A DNA stretch of 5,947 bases from CAYJFG01 sp964369405 (GCA_964369405.1 CAYJGB010000059.1:1-5947), one strand, 5' to 3'; numbered from the stretch's first letter, positions 1 through 5,947 are shown. Notes: a model not told the origin generated them from the letters alone. Program-made: numbers and translations.

Positions 1-12
1 CAAAAAATTTAT

Positions 13-53
13 AAACTTGCTAAAAAAGGCTTGACTTTTCTTAGCAGGTTTTT
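13..53 (+). terminator. Terminator-like hairpin ending the upstream unit
   Basis: Positions 14-23 (AACTTGCTAA) pair with 41-50 (TTAGCAGGTT) in a 10-bp stem with one G-U pair. After a bulged C40 the stem continues as 24-28 with 35-39 (AAAAG with CTTTT), leaving a 6-base loop. A run of five T residues (49-53) follows, as in a Rho-independent terminator. It most likely ends transcription of a gene to the left of the window. The A-rich left side means it could also act weakly on the opposite strand. It lies just upstream of the mod promoter region, which supports mod being the first gene of its own operon. Confidence 0.6.
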
Positions 54-66
54 AAGTAAAGTTAAA

Positions 67-72
67 TATAAT
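67..72 (+). promoter_or_regulatory. Candidate -10 box for the mod operon
   Basis: A perfect TATAAT lies at 67-72, between the upstream terminator hairpin and the mod ribosome binding site. It would start transcription near position 79 and give a leader of about 25 bases. No convincing -35 box sits 16-18 bases upstream, because that stretch overlaps the terminator stem. In such AT-rich DNA a chance TATAAT is common, so the call rests mainly on position. Confidence 0.35.
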
Positions 73-88
73 AATATATATACCCATG

Positions 89-94
89 AGGAGG
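89..94 (+). promoter_or_regulatory. Ribosome binding site that fixes the mod start
   Basis: AGGAGG at 89-94 is a full-strength Shine-Dalgarno sequence, 9 bases before the ATG at 104. The in-frame ATG at 86 lies upstream of this site and has no ribosome binding site of its own, so translation should start at 104 and not at 86. Confidence 0.85.
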
Positions 95-103
95 AATAAA
101 GAC

Positions 104-2074
104 ATGAATAAAATTGATGGATTATCAATGGATATAGAACAAGTAAATAAGGATAAATTAAAAGAAGTATTCCCAGACTGTTTTACAGAGGGAACATTAG
201 ATATAGACAAACTATTGTCGCTTTGTGGAGAATATATAGACAACGATTTTGAGAAATATAAATTTGAGTGGAAAGGTAAATCAGAATGTTTAAGATTAGC
301 ACAAAAACGCTCAACAGCAACGCTCAGACCATGCAAAGAAGAAAGTGTCGATTTTGATAATACAGGCAATTTGTATATAGAGGGAGATAACTTAGAAGTA
401 TTAAAACTACTACAAACAGCGTACTACAGACAAGTTAAGATGATATACATAGACCCACCATATAACACAGGAAATGACTTTGTGTATGAAGATAATTTCA
501 AAGACCCTATGTCAAAATATAAAGAAGTAACAAGCCAAACAACAAAATCAAATCCAGAAACAATGGGAAGATACCACACAAACTGGTTAAATATGATGTA
601 TCCTAGACTTAGACTTGCAAGCAACCTACTAAAAGATGATGGAGTAATATTTATAAGCATAGACGATAACGAAGTGCATAATTTAAGAAAACTATGTGAT
701 GAGGTTTTTGGGGAAGAGAATTTTGTGGGGGAAATAATTTGGAAGAGAAAAAGAGGTAGAGATAATTCAGCAAAATGGTTTAGTAAAGCACATGAATATT
801 TAATTATTTATGCTAAATCAAAAAATGAATTTAATGTGAACTTTTTAGAACTTGATAAAGAAACAATAAAAGCATATAAAAATCCAGATAATGATGAAAG
901 AGGAGTTTATCGTATGTTAGCTTGCTGGGCAAGAGGAACGCAAGGAGGAGTGAAATACGAATTTACTGATAAAAATGGAAATTATTTTCATGAAAGATTG
1001 TGGTTATTTAGCAAAGAAAATTTAACTAAGATGGATAATGATAATAAACTTATTATTAGAGGAGATAACATATATCGAAAATTATTTATTACTGAAAATA
1101 AAGGAAAAATACCAGAAACACTATGGGATAATGTTTCTAATGCGGCTAATGCATCTGATGAAATTAAAAATTTATTTAATTGTATAGTTTTTGACACACC
1201 GAAACCAATTCCATACTTGACAGAAATGTTTAAAATTGTAACAGATAAAAATTCCAATGACATTATACTTGACTTTTTTAGTGGTAGTGCAACAACAGCC
1301 CATGCAGTAATGGCGTTAAACGCAGAAGATGGAGGTAACAGAAAATTTATATGTGTGCAATTGCCAGAAGTAACAGACGAAAAAAGCGAAGCGTATAAGG
1401 CAGGGTATAAAAACATATGCGAAATAGGCAAAGAGAGAATACGAAGAGCAGGACAAGCAATTCATAATTCACAATGCATAATTCATAATGAAAAGGACAA
1501 ACAAGATACAATTCATAATTCACAATGCATAATTCATAATGAAAAGGACAAACAAGATACAATTCATAATTCACAATGCATAATTCATAATGAAAAGGGC
1601 GAACAAACTTCTAAAAATAGCGATAATTATGAATTATCAATTATGAATTATGAATTAGACACTGGTTTTAAGGTGTTTAAACTGGATACGACAAACTTAA
1701 TACAGTGGGACAGTACGCCAATTAAAAATGATGATATAGAATTATTTACAAAAAGAGTAAATGAAATGGTAGAAAGCGTAAAACCAGACAGGGAAGCATT
1801 AGACGTAATATACGAAATAATACTCAAAATGGGAGTACCACTAGATATAGAAGTAAGTTATATAGAAGTAAATAAAAAGATAGTATATGTAATAGGAGAT
1901 TTTTTACTATTAATATGTTTTGCAGAAAATATAACGGCAGAAGATATAGAAGCAATGGCGCAGTATGCACCGGCAAAAATAATATGTACAGAACAAAGTT
2001 TTAAAGACGATAGTGCATTAAGTAATGCTTTTTACATATTAAAAGATAGAGGGATTGAGATGAAACTTGTTTAA
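104..2074 (+). CDS. mod: Type III restriction-modification DNA methyltransferase, Mod subunit
   Basis: This protein (656 aa from the ATG at 104) should transfer a methyl group from S-adenosylmethionine to adenine N6 in one strand of a short asymmetric site. In Type III systems it is also the specificity subunit that Res needs. The motif order is that of beta-class enzymes: EGDNLEVLKLL (residues 93-103) leads to the catalytic DPPY at 117-120, and the SAM-binding DFFSGSATTAHA follows late at 390-401, with FICVQLPE at 415-422. The target-recognition domain should lie between them, about residues 205-385. The C-terminus (DTGFKVFKLDTTN to KDRGIEMKLV) looks complete, and the length is usual for Mod. 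Odd points are a repeat-derived linker at residues 453-518 and isoleucine codon use in the recognition domain unlike the flanks. The stop codon abuts the heptamer array. Being first in the operon, Mod is made before Res. Family certain; target site unknown. Confidence 0.95.
   Translation: MNKIDGLSMDIEQVNKDKLKEVFPDCFTEGTLDIDKLLSLCGEYIDNDFEKYKFEWKGKSECLRLAQKRSTATLRPCKEESVDFDNTGNLYIEGDNLEVLKLLQTAYYRQVKMIYIDPPYNTGNDFVYEDNFKDPMSKYKEVTSQTTKSNPETMGRYHTNWLNMMYPRLRLASNLLKDDGVIFISIDDNEVHNLRKLCDEVFGEENFVGEIIWKRKRGRDNSAKWFSKAHEYLIIYAKSKNEFNVNFLELDKETIKAYKNPDNDERGVYRMLACWARGTQGGVKYEFTDKNGNYFHERLWLFSKENLTKMDNDNKLIIRGDNIYRKLFITENKGKIPETLWDNVSNAANASDEIKNLFNCIVFDTPKPIPYLTEMFKIVTDKNSNDIILDFFSGSATTAHAVMALNAEDGGNRKFICVQLPEVTDEKSEAYKAGYKNICEIGKERIRRAGQAIHNSQCIIHNEKDKQDTIHNSQCIIHNEKDKQDTIHNSQCIIHNEKGEQTSKNSDNYELSIMNYELDTGFKVFKLDTTNLIQWDSTPIKNDDIELFTKRVNEMVESVKPDREALDVIYEIILKMGVPLDIEVSYIEVNKKIVYVIGDFLLLICFAENITAEDIEAMAQYAPAKIICTEQSFKDDSALSNAFYILKDRGIEMKLV
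1458..1608 (+). repeat. In-frame 51-bp tandem repeat within mod, three copies
   Basis: Copies start at 1458, 1509 and 1560 with a period of exactly 51 bases (17 codons). The first two are identical apart from the edge, and the third drifts after its first 38 or so bases. Each begins with four heptamers (ATTCATA, ATTCACA, ATGCATA, ATTCATA) of the kind that flanks the downstream four-helix-bundle gene, followed by a 23-base spacer. The encoded unit is IHNSQCIIHNEKDKQDT (residues 453-469, 470-486 and 487-503, the last ending differently). Only this frame is free of stops; the other two meet TAA within one unit. Since 51 is a multiple of three, gain or loss of a unit would change linker length but not the frame. 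Confidence 0.9.
1622..1657 (+). repeat. Inverse heptamer arm inside mod
   Basis: This stretch is made of TATGAAT-type heptamers, the reverse complement of those at 1459-1593. For example, TGAATTATGAATT at 1644-1656 is the exact reverse complement of AATTCATAATTCA at 1459-1471, 1510-1522 and 1561-1573. A 13-bp hairpin can therefore form in the mod mRNA with any of the three copies. It is translated as NYELSIMNYEL, again in the only open frame. Together with the tandem copies it looks like a gene-less version of the cassette found between mod and res. Confidence 0.8.
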
Positions 2075-2206
2075 TTCACAATTCATAATGCATAATGGAT
2101 AATTCACAATTCATAATTCATAATTCATAATGGATAATGGATAATGGATAATTCACAATGCATAATGGATAATTCATAATTCATAATGGATAATTCACAA
2201 TTTATA
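2074..2206 (+). repeat. Array of 19 consecutive 7-bp units, left arm
   Basis: The segment divides without a gap into 19 heptamers drawn from a small set: ATTCATA (6 units), ATGGATA (6), ATTCACA (4), ATGCATA (2) and a terminal ATTTATA. The first base is the last base of the mod stop codon, and the last unit runs directly into the ribosome binding site of the next gene. Variation is confined to bases 3, 4 and 6 of the unit. The array is non-coding and is the left arm of the inverted repeat around the four-helix-bundle gene. Confidence 0.9.
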
Positions 2207-2209
2207 ATT

Positions 2210-2214
2210 AGGAG
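2210..2214 (+). promoter_or_regulatory. Ribosome binding site of the four-helix-bundle gene
   Basis: AGGAG at 2210-2214 stands 6 bases before the ATG at 2221, and GAGAGG overlaps just downstream. It begins immediately after the innermost predicted helix of the inverted repeat (2199-2209 with 2607-2617), so it should stay in the loop and be accessible even if the arms pair. Confidence 0.75.
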
Positions 2215-2220
2215 AGAGGT

Positions 2221-2580
2221 ATGAAAACAGATAATATAATAGTTGATAAAAGCAAGCTTTTTGCATTAAGAATTATAAAACTATATAAATACCTTAGTGA
2301 TGAAAAGAAAGAATTTGTTTTATCAAAACAGCTTTTAAGAAGTGGAACAAGTATAGGTGCAAATGTAAAAGAGGCAATTAGAGGTCAAAGTAAGGCAGAT
2401 TTCATATTCAAATTAAATATATCGCTTAAAGAAGCAAGTGAGAGTGAATATTGGCTTGAGCTACTACATGAAAGCGATTATATTTCTACCAAAGAATTTG
2501 AAAGTGTGCATACTGATTGTGTAGAAATAATTAAAATTCTAACCGCTATTATAAATTCAAGTAAAGGAGGAAATGTATAA
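2221..2580 (+). CDS. Four-helix-bundle protein, 23S rRNA intervening-sequence (S23) family
   Basis: This small protein of 119 aa is typical in length for the S23/IVP family (TIGR02436, PF05635), related to the Avd accessory proteins of diversity-generating retroelements. The family signature is clear: SGTSIGANVKEA at 41-52, then DFIFKLNISLKEASESEYWLELL at about 60-82, with predicted helices at about 9-25, 28-40, 45-83 and 91-114. It has no signal peptide or membrane segment and should be cytosolic. Known members assemble into ring-like oligomers and several are basic, suggesting nucleic acid binding, but no enzymatic activity or clear cellular role is established. It shares the strand of mod and res, 146 bases after mod and 140 before res, with inverted heptamer arrays on both sides. 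It is not a usual part of Type III systems, so I read it as cargo of an inserted element. A recruited role in regulating or processing the operon transcript is possible but unproven. Confidence 0.92.
   Translation: MKTDNIIVDKSKLFALRIIKLYKYLSDEKKEFVLSKQLLRSGTSIGANVKEAIRGQSKADFIFKLNISLKEASESEYWLELLHESDYISTKEFESVHTDCVEIIKILTAIINSSKGGNV
2563..2570 (+). promoter_or_regulatory. Strong Shine-Dalgarno sequence inside the end of the four-helix-bundle gene, without a suitable gene start
   Basis: AAAGGAGG at 2563-2570 is an extended match to the anti-Shine-Dalgarno sequence. The nearest ATG, at 2573, is only 2 bases away and opens a 13-codon frame ending at 2614 in the right-hand array. The res start lies 150 bases further on. 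It may be an old ribosome binding site separated from its gene by repeat growth, a leader-peptide start, or simply the codons for Lys-Gly-Gly. Confidence 0.4.
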
Positions 2581-2590
2581 TTTTGAACTG

Positions 2591-2713
2591 TGCATTATAA
2601 ATTACAAATTATAAATTAATTATGCATTATGAATTATGAATTATAAATTAATTATGCATTATGAATTATGAATTATGAATTAATTATGCATTATGAATTA
2701 TGCATTATGAATT
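2591..2713 (+). repeat. Right arm: inverse heptamers in a 32-bp tandem array
   Basis: From 2615 to 2710 there are three nearly identical 32-base units (2615-2646, 2647-2678, 2679-2710) with one or two differences each. Every unit is built of four heptamers of the TATGAAT, TATGCAT or TATAAAT type plus one TAAT tetramer. Degenerate heptamers extend to the left to about 2591. These are the reverse complement of the units in the left arm, but their higher-order period (32) differs from the uninterrupted 7-base period there, so the two arms have expanded separately. The array ends 7 bases before the res start codon. Confidence 0.9.
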
Positions 2714-2720
2714 AAATTAA

Positions 2721-5700
2721 ATGAAGTTAAAATTTAAAATTCAAGATTTTCAAACAAAGGCAGTAGAAAGTGTAGTAGATTTATTTAAAGGACAAGAAAA
2801 AAGTAAAAGTACGTTTACAGTTGATAATAATGATGAAATAACTATATTCCAAAACGAATACGGAATAGGTAACAAACTACTGATAAGTGATGAACAGATA
2901 GAAAAGAATATGAATAAAGTGCAAAAGAATAACAATTTAGTATGTACAGCACTTGAAAATAATTCTGCATTGAAAGAGTTTTGCGTAGAAATGGAAACAG
3001 GAACGGGAAAGACATATGTATATACAAAAACAATATTTGAAATGAATAAACGCTATGGTTTTACAAAATTTATAATTGTAGTACCATCAGTAGCAATTCG
3101 TGAGGGTGTATATAAATCGTTGGAAGTAACAAAAGAACATTTTGCAAATATATATGATAATACACCTAACAGATTTTTTATATATAATTCATCAAAACTA
3201 TCAGATGTAAGACAATTTGCTACTAGTGGAAACATAGAAATAATGATAATAAATATTGATGCATTTAAAAAGGCTGAAAATATAATTAATCAAGCTAGTG
3301 ATAAATTAAATGGAGAAACAGCAATGAGGTATATTCAAGATACTAATCCTATCGTAATAATAGATGAACCTCAAAGCGTTGATAATACAAATAAATCAAA
3401 AGAGGCTATTGCGAGTTTAAATCCACTTTGTACATTAAGATATTCAGCTACACATAAAGAAAAGATTAATTTGTTATATAGATTAACACCAGTAGATGCA
3501 TATCAGATGGGACTAGTAAAACAAATAGTAGTATCATCAAATACAATTGAAAATGATTTTAATAAACCGTATATAAAACTAAACTCAGTATCTCAAGATA
3601 GTGGATTTAAAGCTAAGATAGAGATAGATATAAAAAATAAAGATGGTATAGTTAATAGAAAAAACATTACAGTTAAACCAGGAGATGACTTATATATTAA
3701 GTCAGGTAATAGAGAAATATACGATAGTTATATAATTTCTGGAATAGATTGCACTCCTAATTTTGAGAATATAGAGTTTTCAAACACTGAAAGTGTGAAA
3801 ATTGGAAAAGCGATTGGTGCTATTGATGAAAACATAATAAAAAAATCGCAAATAAGAAGAACAATAGAAACACATCTTGATAAAGAACTTATGAACTTAT
3901 CACGAGGAATAAAAATATTATCACTATTCTTTATAGATAAAGTAGATAATTATAGAACTATTACAGGTGGCAAAGGCGTATATGCAGAAATGTTTGAAGA
4001 ATGTTATGAACAACTCATAAATTTACCTAAATATGAGTCAATACGTTCATTGTGGCATAAAACAAATTCATCAATAAGTATTAGTGATGTTGAGTTAAGT
4101 GACGTTCACAACGGATACTTTTCACAAGACAAAAAAGGAACATTTAAAAATACAAAAGGTGATACTTTAGCCGATTATGACACATATAACACTATTATGA
4201 AAGACAAAGAGTGGCTGTTATCTTTCGACTGTCCACTTAGATTTATATTTTCTCATTCAGCGTTAAAAGAAGGTTGGGATAACCCTAATATATTTCAAGT
4301 TTGCACCTTGATAGAACAAAAATCAGTATTTACACAAAGACAAAAAGTTGGAAGAGGACTTAGATTGTGTGTAAATCAAGACGGAGAGAGAATAGAAGAT
4401 AAAAATATAAATGTATTGCATGTGATGGCGAATGAAAGTTTTGCAGAGTTTGCACAAAAATTACAAACAGAGATGGAAGAAGAAACTGGTGTTAAATTTG
4501 GTATTTTACAGTTAAGCCTATTTAGTGGAATGAAATATGAGGTGCAAAACATAGTAGAACGAGAAATAAAAGAAGAAGAAGCAATTTGCATTTTACAAAG
4601 CATAGAAGAAAATACAAAAAGTGAAAATCCAGTTGAAGAGCTAAAAGAGATAATGGAACAGCATCCAGAAAAAGTAAAAACAGCAGTAGAAAATACAAAT
4701 ATATCAAAAATTTATACAGTAGATTCTACATTAAAAGTAGAAGAAACAATAACAACCCAAAAAGAAGTAACACATAAAGAAGCAAGCGAGCTGATAAATC
4801 ATTTTGAAACAAAAGGATATATAACGAAAACAGGAAAAATAAAAGATACTATGAAAAATGCATTAATCAGTGGGACGTTAGATTTACCTAATAAATTTGA
4901 AGCGGCAAGAAGTCGACTAGAAAGCCAAATAGCAAAAGCAGATAATAAATTACCTATAAGAGATGCAGCAAGAGAAGTAACAGTAAAGTTAAATAAAAAG
5001 GTATTAATATCGCCGGAATTCAAAGAATTGTGGGATAAAATTAAGCAAAAAACAGCATACAGAGTTCAAATTAATACAGAAGAACTGCTTAAGCGAAGTA
5101 TTTATGAAATAGAAAATATGCAACCGATTCCAAAAGCTAAATTAATAACAAGAAATGCCGATATAAATATAGAGAACGCAGGAGTAACACATTTTGAACG
5201 TGGTCTTAAAATGACTGAACTTGAAACAAGTTATAACTATTTGCCAAATATAATAGGGATAATAAGTGAAGAAACTTTGATAAAGCGTGATACTGTACGC
5301 AATATATTGCTTAAAAGTGGTAGAGCAAAAGATTTTTTAAATAATCCACAAGCGTATTTAGAAAAAGTATTAGAAATAATAAAAAATATTAGACATCAGT
5401 TGGCTATCGATGGAATAAAGTATATAAAACTAGATGGACAAGAGTACTATGCTATGGAAATATTTGATACACAAGAATTAACAGCTAATTTAGATAAAGA
5501 TGCAGTATCAGTACAAAACAGTATATACGATTACATAGTATATGATAGCAGTACAGTTGAAAGACCATTTGCAATAGCGTTAAATAATGACCCAGATGTA
5601 AAATTGTTTTTTAAAATACCATCTAAATTTAAAATAGAAACTCCAATTGGTACATATAATCCAGATTGGGCAGTGTATATGGATAAAGATGGAGAAGAAA

Positions 5701-5864
5701 AACTATATTTTGTAATAGAAACAAAAGGAACAGAAAACATATGGGGGTTAAGAACAACAGAGCAATTAAAAATACATTGTGGTAAAGAGCATTTTAAAGC
5801 ACTTGAAAATGGTGTGATTTTAGATGTAGCTAAAATATGGGATAAATTCAAGGTGGAAAAATAA
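2721..5864 (+). CDS. res: Type III restriction enzyme, Res subunit (SF2 helicase/endonuclease)
   Basis: Res (1047 aa) is the ATP-dependent motor and nuclease of the Type III complex and cuts unmethylated DNA a fixed distance from the site when bound to Mod. Visible in order are FKIQDFQTKAV at the N-terminus, Walker A ETGTGKT (92-98), Walker B IIDEPQ (213-218), YSAT (241-244), motif V LKEGWDNPN (515-523), motif VI QRQKVGRGLR (539-548) and, near the C-terminus, a PD-(D/E)xK nuclease with PDW at 981-983 and ETK at 1000-1002. All key residues are present, so it should be active. It is somewhat longer than the roughly 970 aa of EcoP15I Res; the extra length lies in the acidic, helical part between helicase and nuclease. 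The start at 2721 is supported by the typical N-terminus and by an in-frame TAA directly before it, yet no Shine-Dalgarno sequence precedes it, so translation may be weak or coupled. Confidence 0.96.
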   Translation: MKLKFKIQDFQTKAVESVVDLFKGQEKSKSTFTVDNNDEITIFQNEYGIGNKLLISDEQIEKNMNKVQKNNNLVCTALENNSALKEFCVEMETGTGKTYVYTKTIFEMNKRYGFTKFIIVVPSVAIREGVYKSLEVTKEHFANIYDNTPNRFFIYNSSKLSDVRQFATSGNIEIMIINIDAFKKAENIINQASDKLNGETAMRYIQDTNPIVIIDEPQSVDNTNKSKEAIASLNPLCTLRYSATHKEKINLLYRLTPVDAYQMGLVKQIVVSSNTIENDFNKPYIKLNSVSQDSGFKAKIEIDIKNKDGIVNRKNITVKPGDDLYIKSGNREIYDSYIISGIDCTPNFENIEFSNTESVKIGKAIGAIDENIIKKSQIRRTIETHLDKELMNLSRGIKILSLFFIDKVDNYRTITGGKGVYAEMFEECYEQLINLPKYESIRSLWHKTNSSISISDVELSDVHNGYFSQDKKGTFKNTKGDTLADYDTYNTIMKDKEWLLSFDCPLRFIFSHSALKEGWDNPNIFQVCTLIEQKSVFTQRQKVGRGLRLCVNQDGERIEDKNINVLHVMANESFAEFAQKLQTEMEEETGVKFGILQLSLFSGMKYEVQNIVEREIKEEEAICILQSIEENTKSENPVEELKEIMEQHPEKVKTAVENTNISKIYTVDSTLKVEETITTQKEVTHKEASELINHFETKGYITKTGKIKDTMKNALISGTLDLPNKFEAARSRLESQIAKADNKLPIRDAAREVTVKLNKKVLISPEFKELWDKIKQKTAYRVQINTEELLKRSIYEIENMQPIPKAKLITRNADINIENAGVTHFERGLKMTELETSYNYLPNIIGIISEETLIKRDTVRNILLKSGRAKDFLNNPQAYLEKVLEIIKNIRHQLAIDGIKYIKLDGQEYYAMEIFDTQELTANLDKDAVSVQNSIYDYIVYDSSTVERPFAIALNNDPDVKLFFKIPSKFKIETPIGTYNPDWAVYMDKDGEEKLYFVIETKGTENIWGLRTTEQLKIHCGKEHFKALENGVILDVAKIWDKFKVEK

Positions 5865-5909
5865 AGTTCAAACGATATAAAAGATACAAGGCTAAAGATG
5901 AAAAATAAG

Positions 5910-5944
5910 TTTAAGTATGTACTTTATTTTAAGTGCGTACTTTA
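5910..5944 (+). repeat. Pair of 17-bp direct repeats able to form a hairpin after res
   Basis: The 17 bases at 5910-5926 recur at 5928-5944 with two changes (TA to GC in the centre) and one base between them. Each copy holds the imperfect dyad AAGT-N4-ACTT. In RNA, 5913-5924 can pair with 5931-5942 in a 12-bp stem with two G-U pairs and a 6-base loop. Lying 46 bases after the res stop, it could be the operon terminator, although only three T residues follow (5941-5943). It could also be a double operator for a gene beyond the window. Confidence 0.5.
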
Positions 5945-5947
5945 AAT

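Larger units (their letters stand above)
2074..2713 (+). mobile_element. Putative IVS-like cassette: inverted heptamer arrays around a four-helix-bundle gene
   Basis: The cassette fills the whole mod-res gap, from the last base of the mod stop codon to 7 bases before the res ATG. Left and right arms are inverted repeats with several perfect collinear helices: 2080-2096 with 2697-2713 (17 bp), 2108-2132 with 2657-2681 (25 bp), 2169-2188 with 2625-2644 (20 bp) and 2199-2209 with 2607-2617 (11 bp). The S23-family gene lies in the loop. In several bacteria, genes of this family lie in 23S rRNA intervening sequences with base-paired ends that RNase III removes; the same layout in a mod-res operon is the inference here. 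There is no transposase, recombinase or reverse transcriptase in the cassette, so it would have to move by other means. A short TTAA at both edges (2071-2074, 2712-2715) could be a target duplication but is not significant in such AT-rich DNA. Confidence 0.5.

Noticed and set aside
31..36. TTGACT as a -35 box
   Set aside because: It lies in the loop and inner stem of the terminator hairpin and is 30 bases from the TATAAT at 67-72. No acceptable -10 box occurs 16-18 bases after it.
86..103. Upstream in-frame ATG at 86 as the start of mod
   Set aside because: The strong AGGAGG at 89-94 lies within the added codons and is well placed for the ATG at 104, and the six extra residues (MRRNKD) are just that site translated.
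1347..1574. Minus-strand reading frame with repeated NYEL motifs
   Set aside because: It is the complementary reading of the 51-bp repeat and the neighbouring mod coding sequence. It has no ribosome binding site, and mod is a clear gene on the other strand.
1458..1657. CRISPR-like array
   Set aside because: The 51-base units are contiguous and their 23-base spacers are nearly the same in each copy. The region is coding and there are no cas genes.
2074..2206. Iterons of a replication origin
   Set aside because: Seven-base tandem units are much shorter than usual iterons, no replication initiator gene is present, and inverse copies lie beyond the neighbouring gene.
2221..2580. Avd accessory gene of a diversity-generating retroelement
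   Set aside because: The family is related, but there is no reverse transcriptase and no template or variable repeat pair in the window, and the match to the S23 signature is better.
5898..5945. Short reading frame of 15 codons after res
   Set aside because: It is coded by the two direct repeats, has at best a weak ribosome binding site, and is far too short to support as a gene.

Overview
The window is a very AT-rich stretch whose layout, AGGAGG-type ribosome binding sites and standard genetic code (TGG for Trp, TGA not read as Trp in the genes) fit a low-GC Firmicute, probably a clostridial or related gut anaerobe. Fusobacteria or Brachyspira cannot be excluded. The assignment rests on composition and signals only.

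The core is a complete Type III restriction-modification operon on the + strand. A terminator-like hairpin (13-53) closes whatever lies upstream. A candidate -10 box (67-72) and a strong Shine-Dalgarno sequence (89-94) then lead into mod (104-2074), the beta-class adenine methyltransferase and specificity subunit. The gene res (2721-5864) encodes the SF2 helicase/endonuclease subunit, with Walker A, DEPQ, SAT, QRxxxVGRGxR and a C-terminal PD-(D/E)xK nuclease all intact. Mod methylates and recognises the site. Res joins Mod to cut unmodified DNA after ATP-dependent movement.

The unusual part is the roughly 640-bp cassette wedged exactly between the mod stop and the res start. It carries one small gene for a four-helix-bundle protein of the 23S rRNA intervening-sequence (S23/Avd-like) family (2221-2580). 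Heptamer arrays lie on both sides in opposite orientation: 19 consecutive 7-bp units on the left (2074-2206), and the reverse-complement heptamers in a 32-bp periodic array on the right (about 2591-2713). The two arms can form at least four collinear perfect helices of 17, 25, 20 and 11 bp, with the gene in the loop. This resembles the architecture of intervening sequences in 23S rRNA, but placed in a protein-coding operon.

The same heptamer family also sits inside mod, without any gene. Three in-frame copies of a 51-bp unit (1458-1608) and a short inverse arm (1622-1657) code for a low-complexity linker between the methyltransferase domain and the C-terminal domain. Both arms lie in their only stop-free frame. 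So one locus holds two insertions of one repeat family, one carrying the four-helix-bundle gene and one empty.

Other points: res has no Shine-Dalgarno sequence at its start; the target-recognition part of mod differs in isoleucine codon use from its flanks; and the window ends in a near-perfect 17-bp direct repeat that can fold into a 12-bp hairpin.
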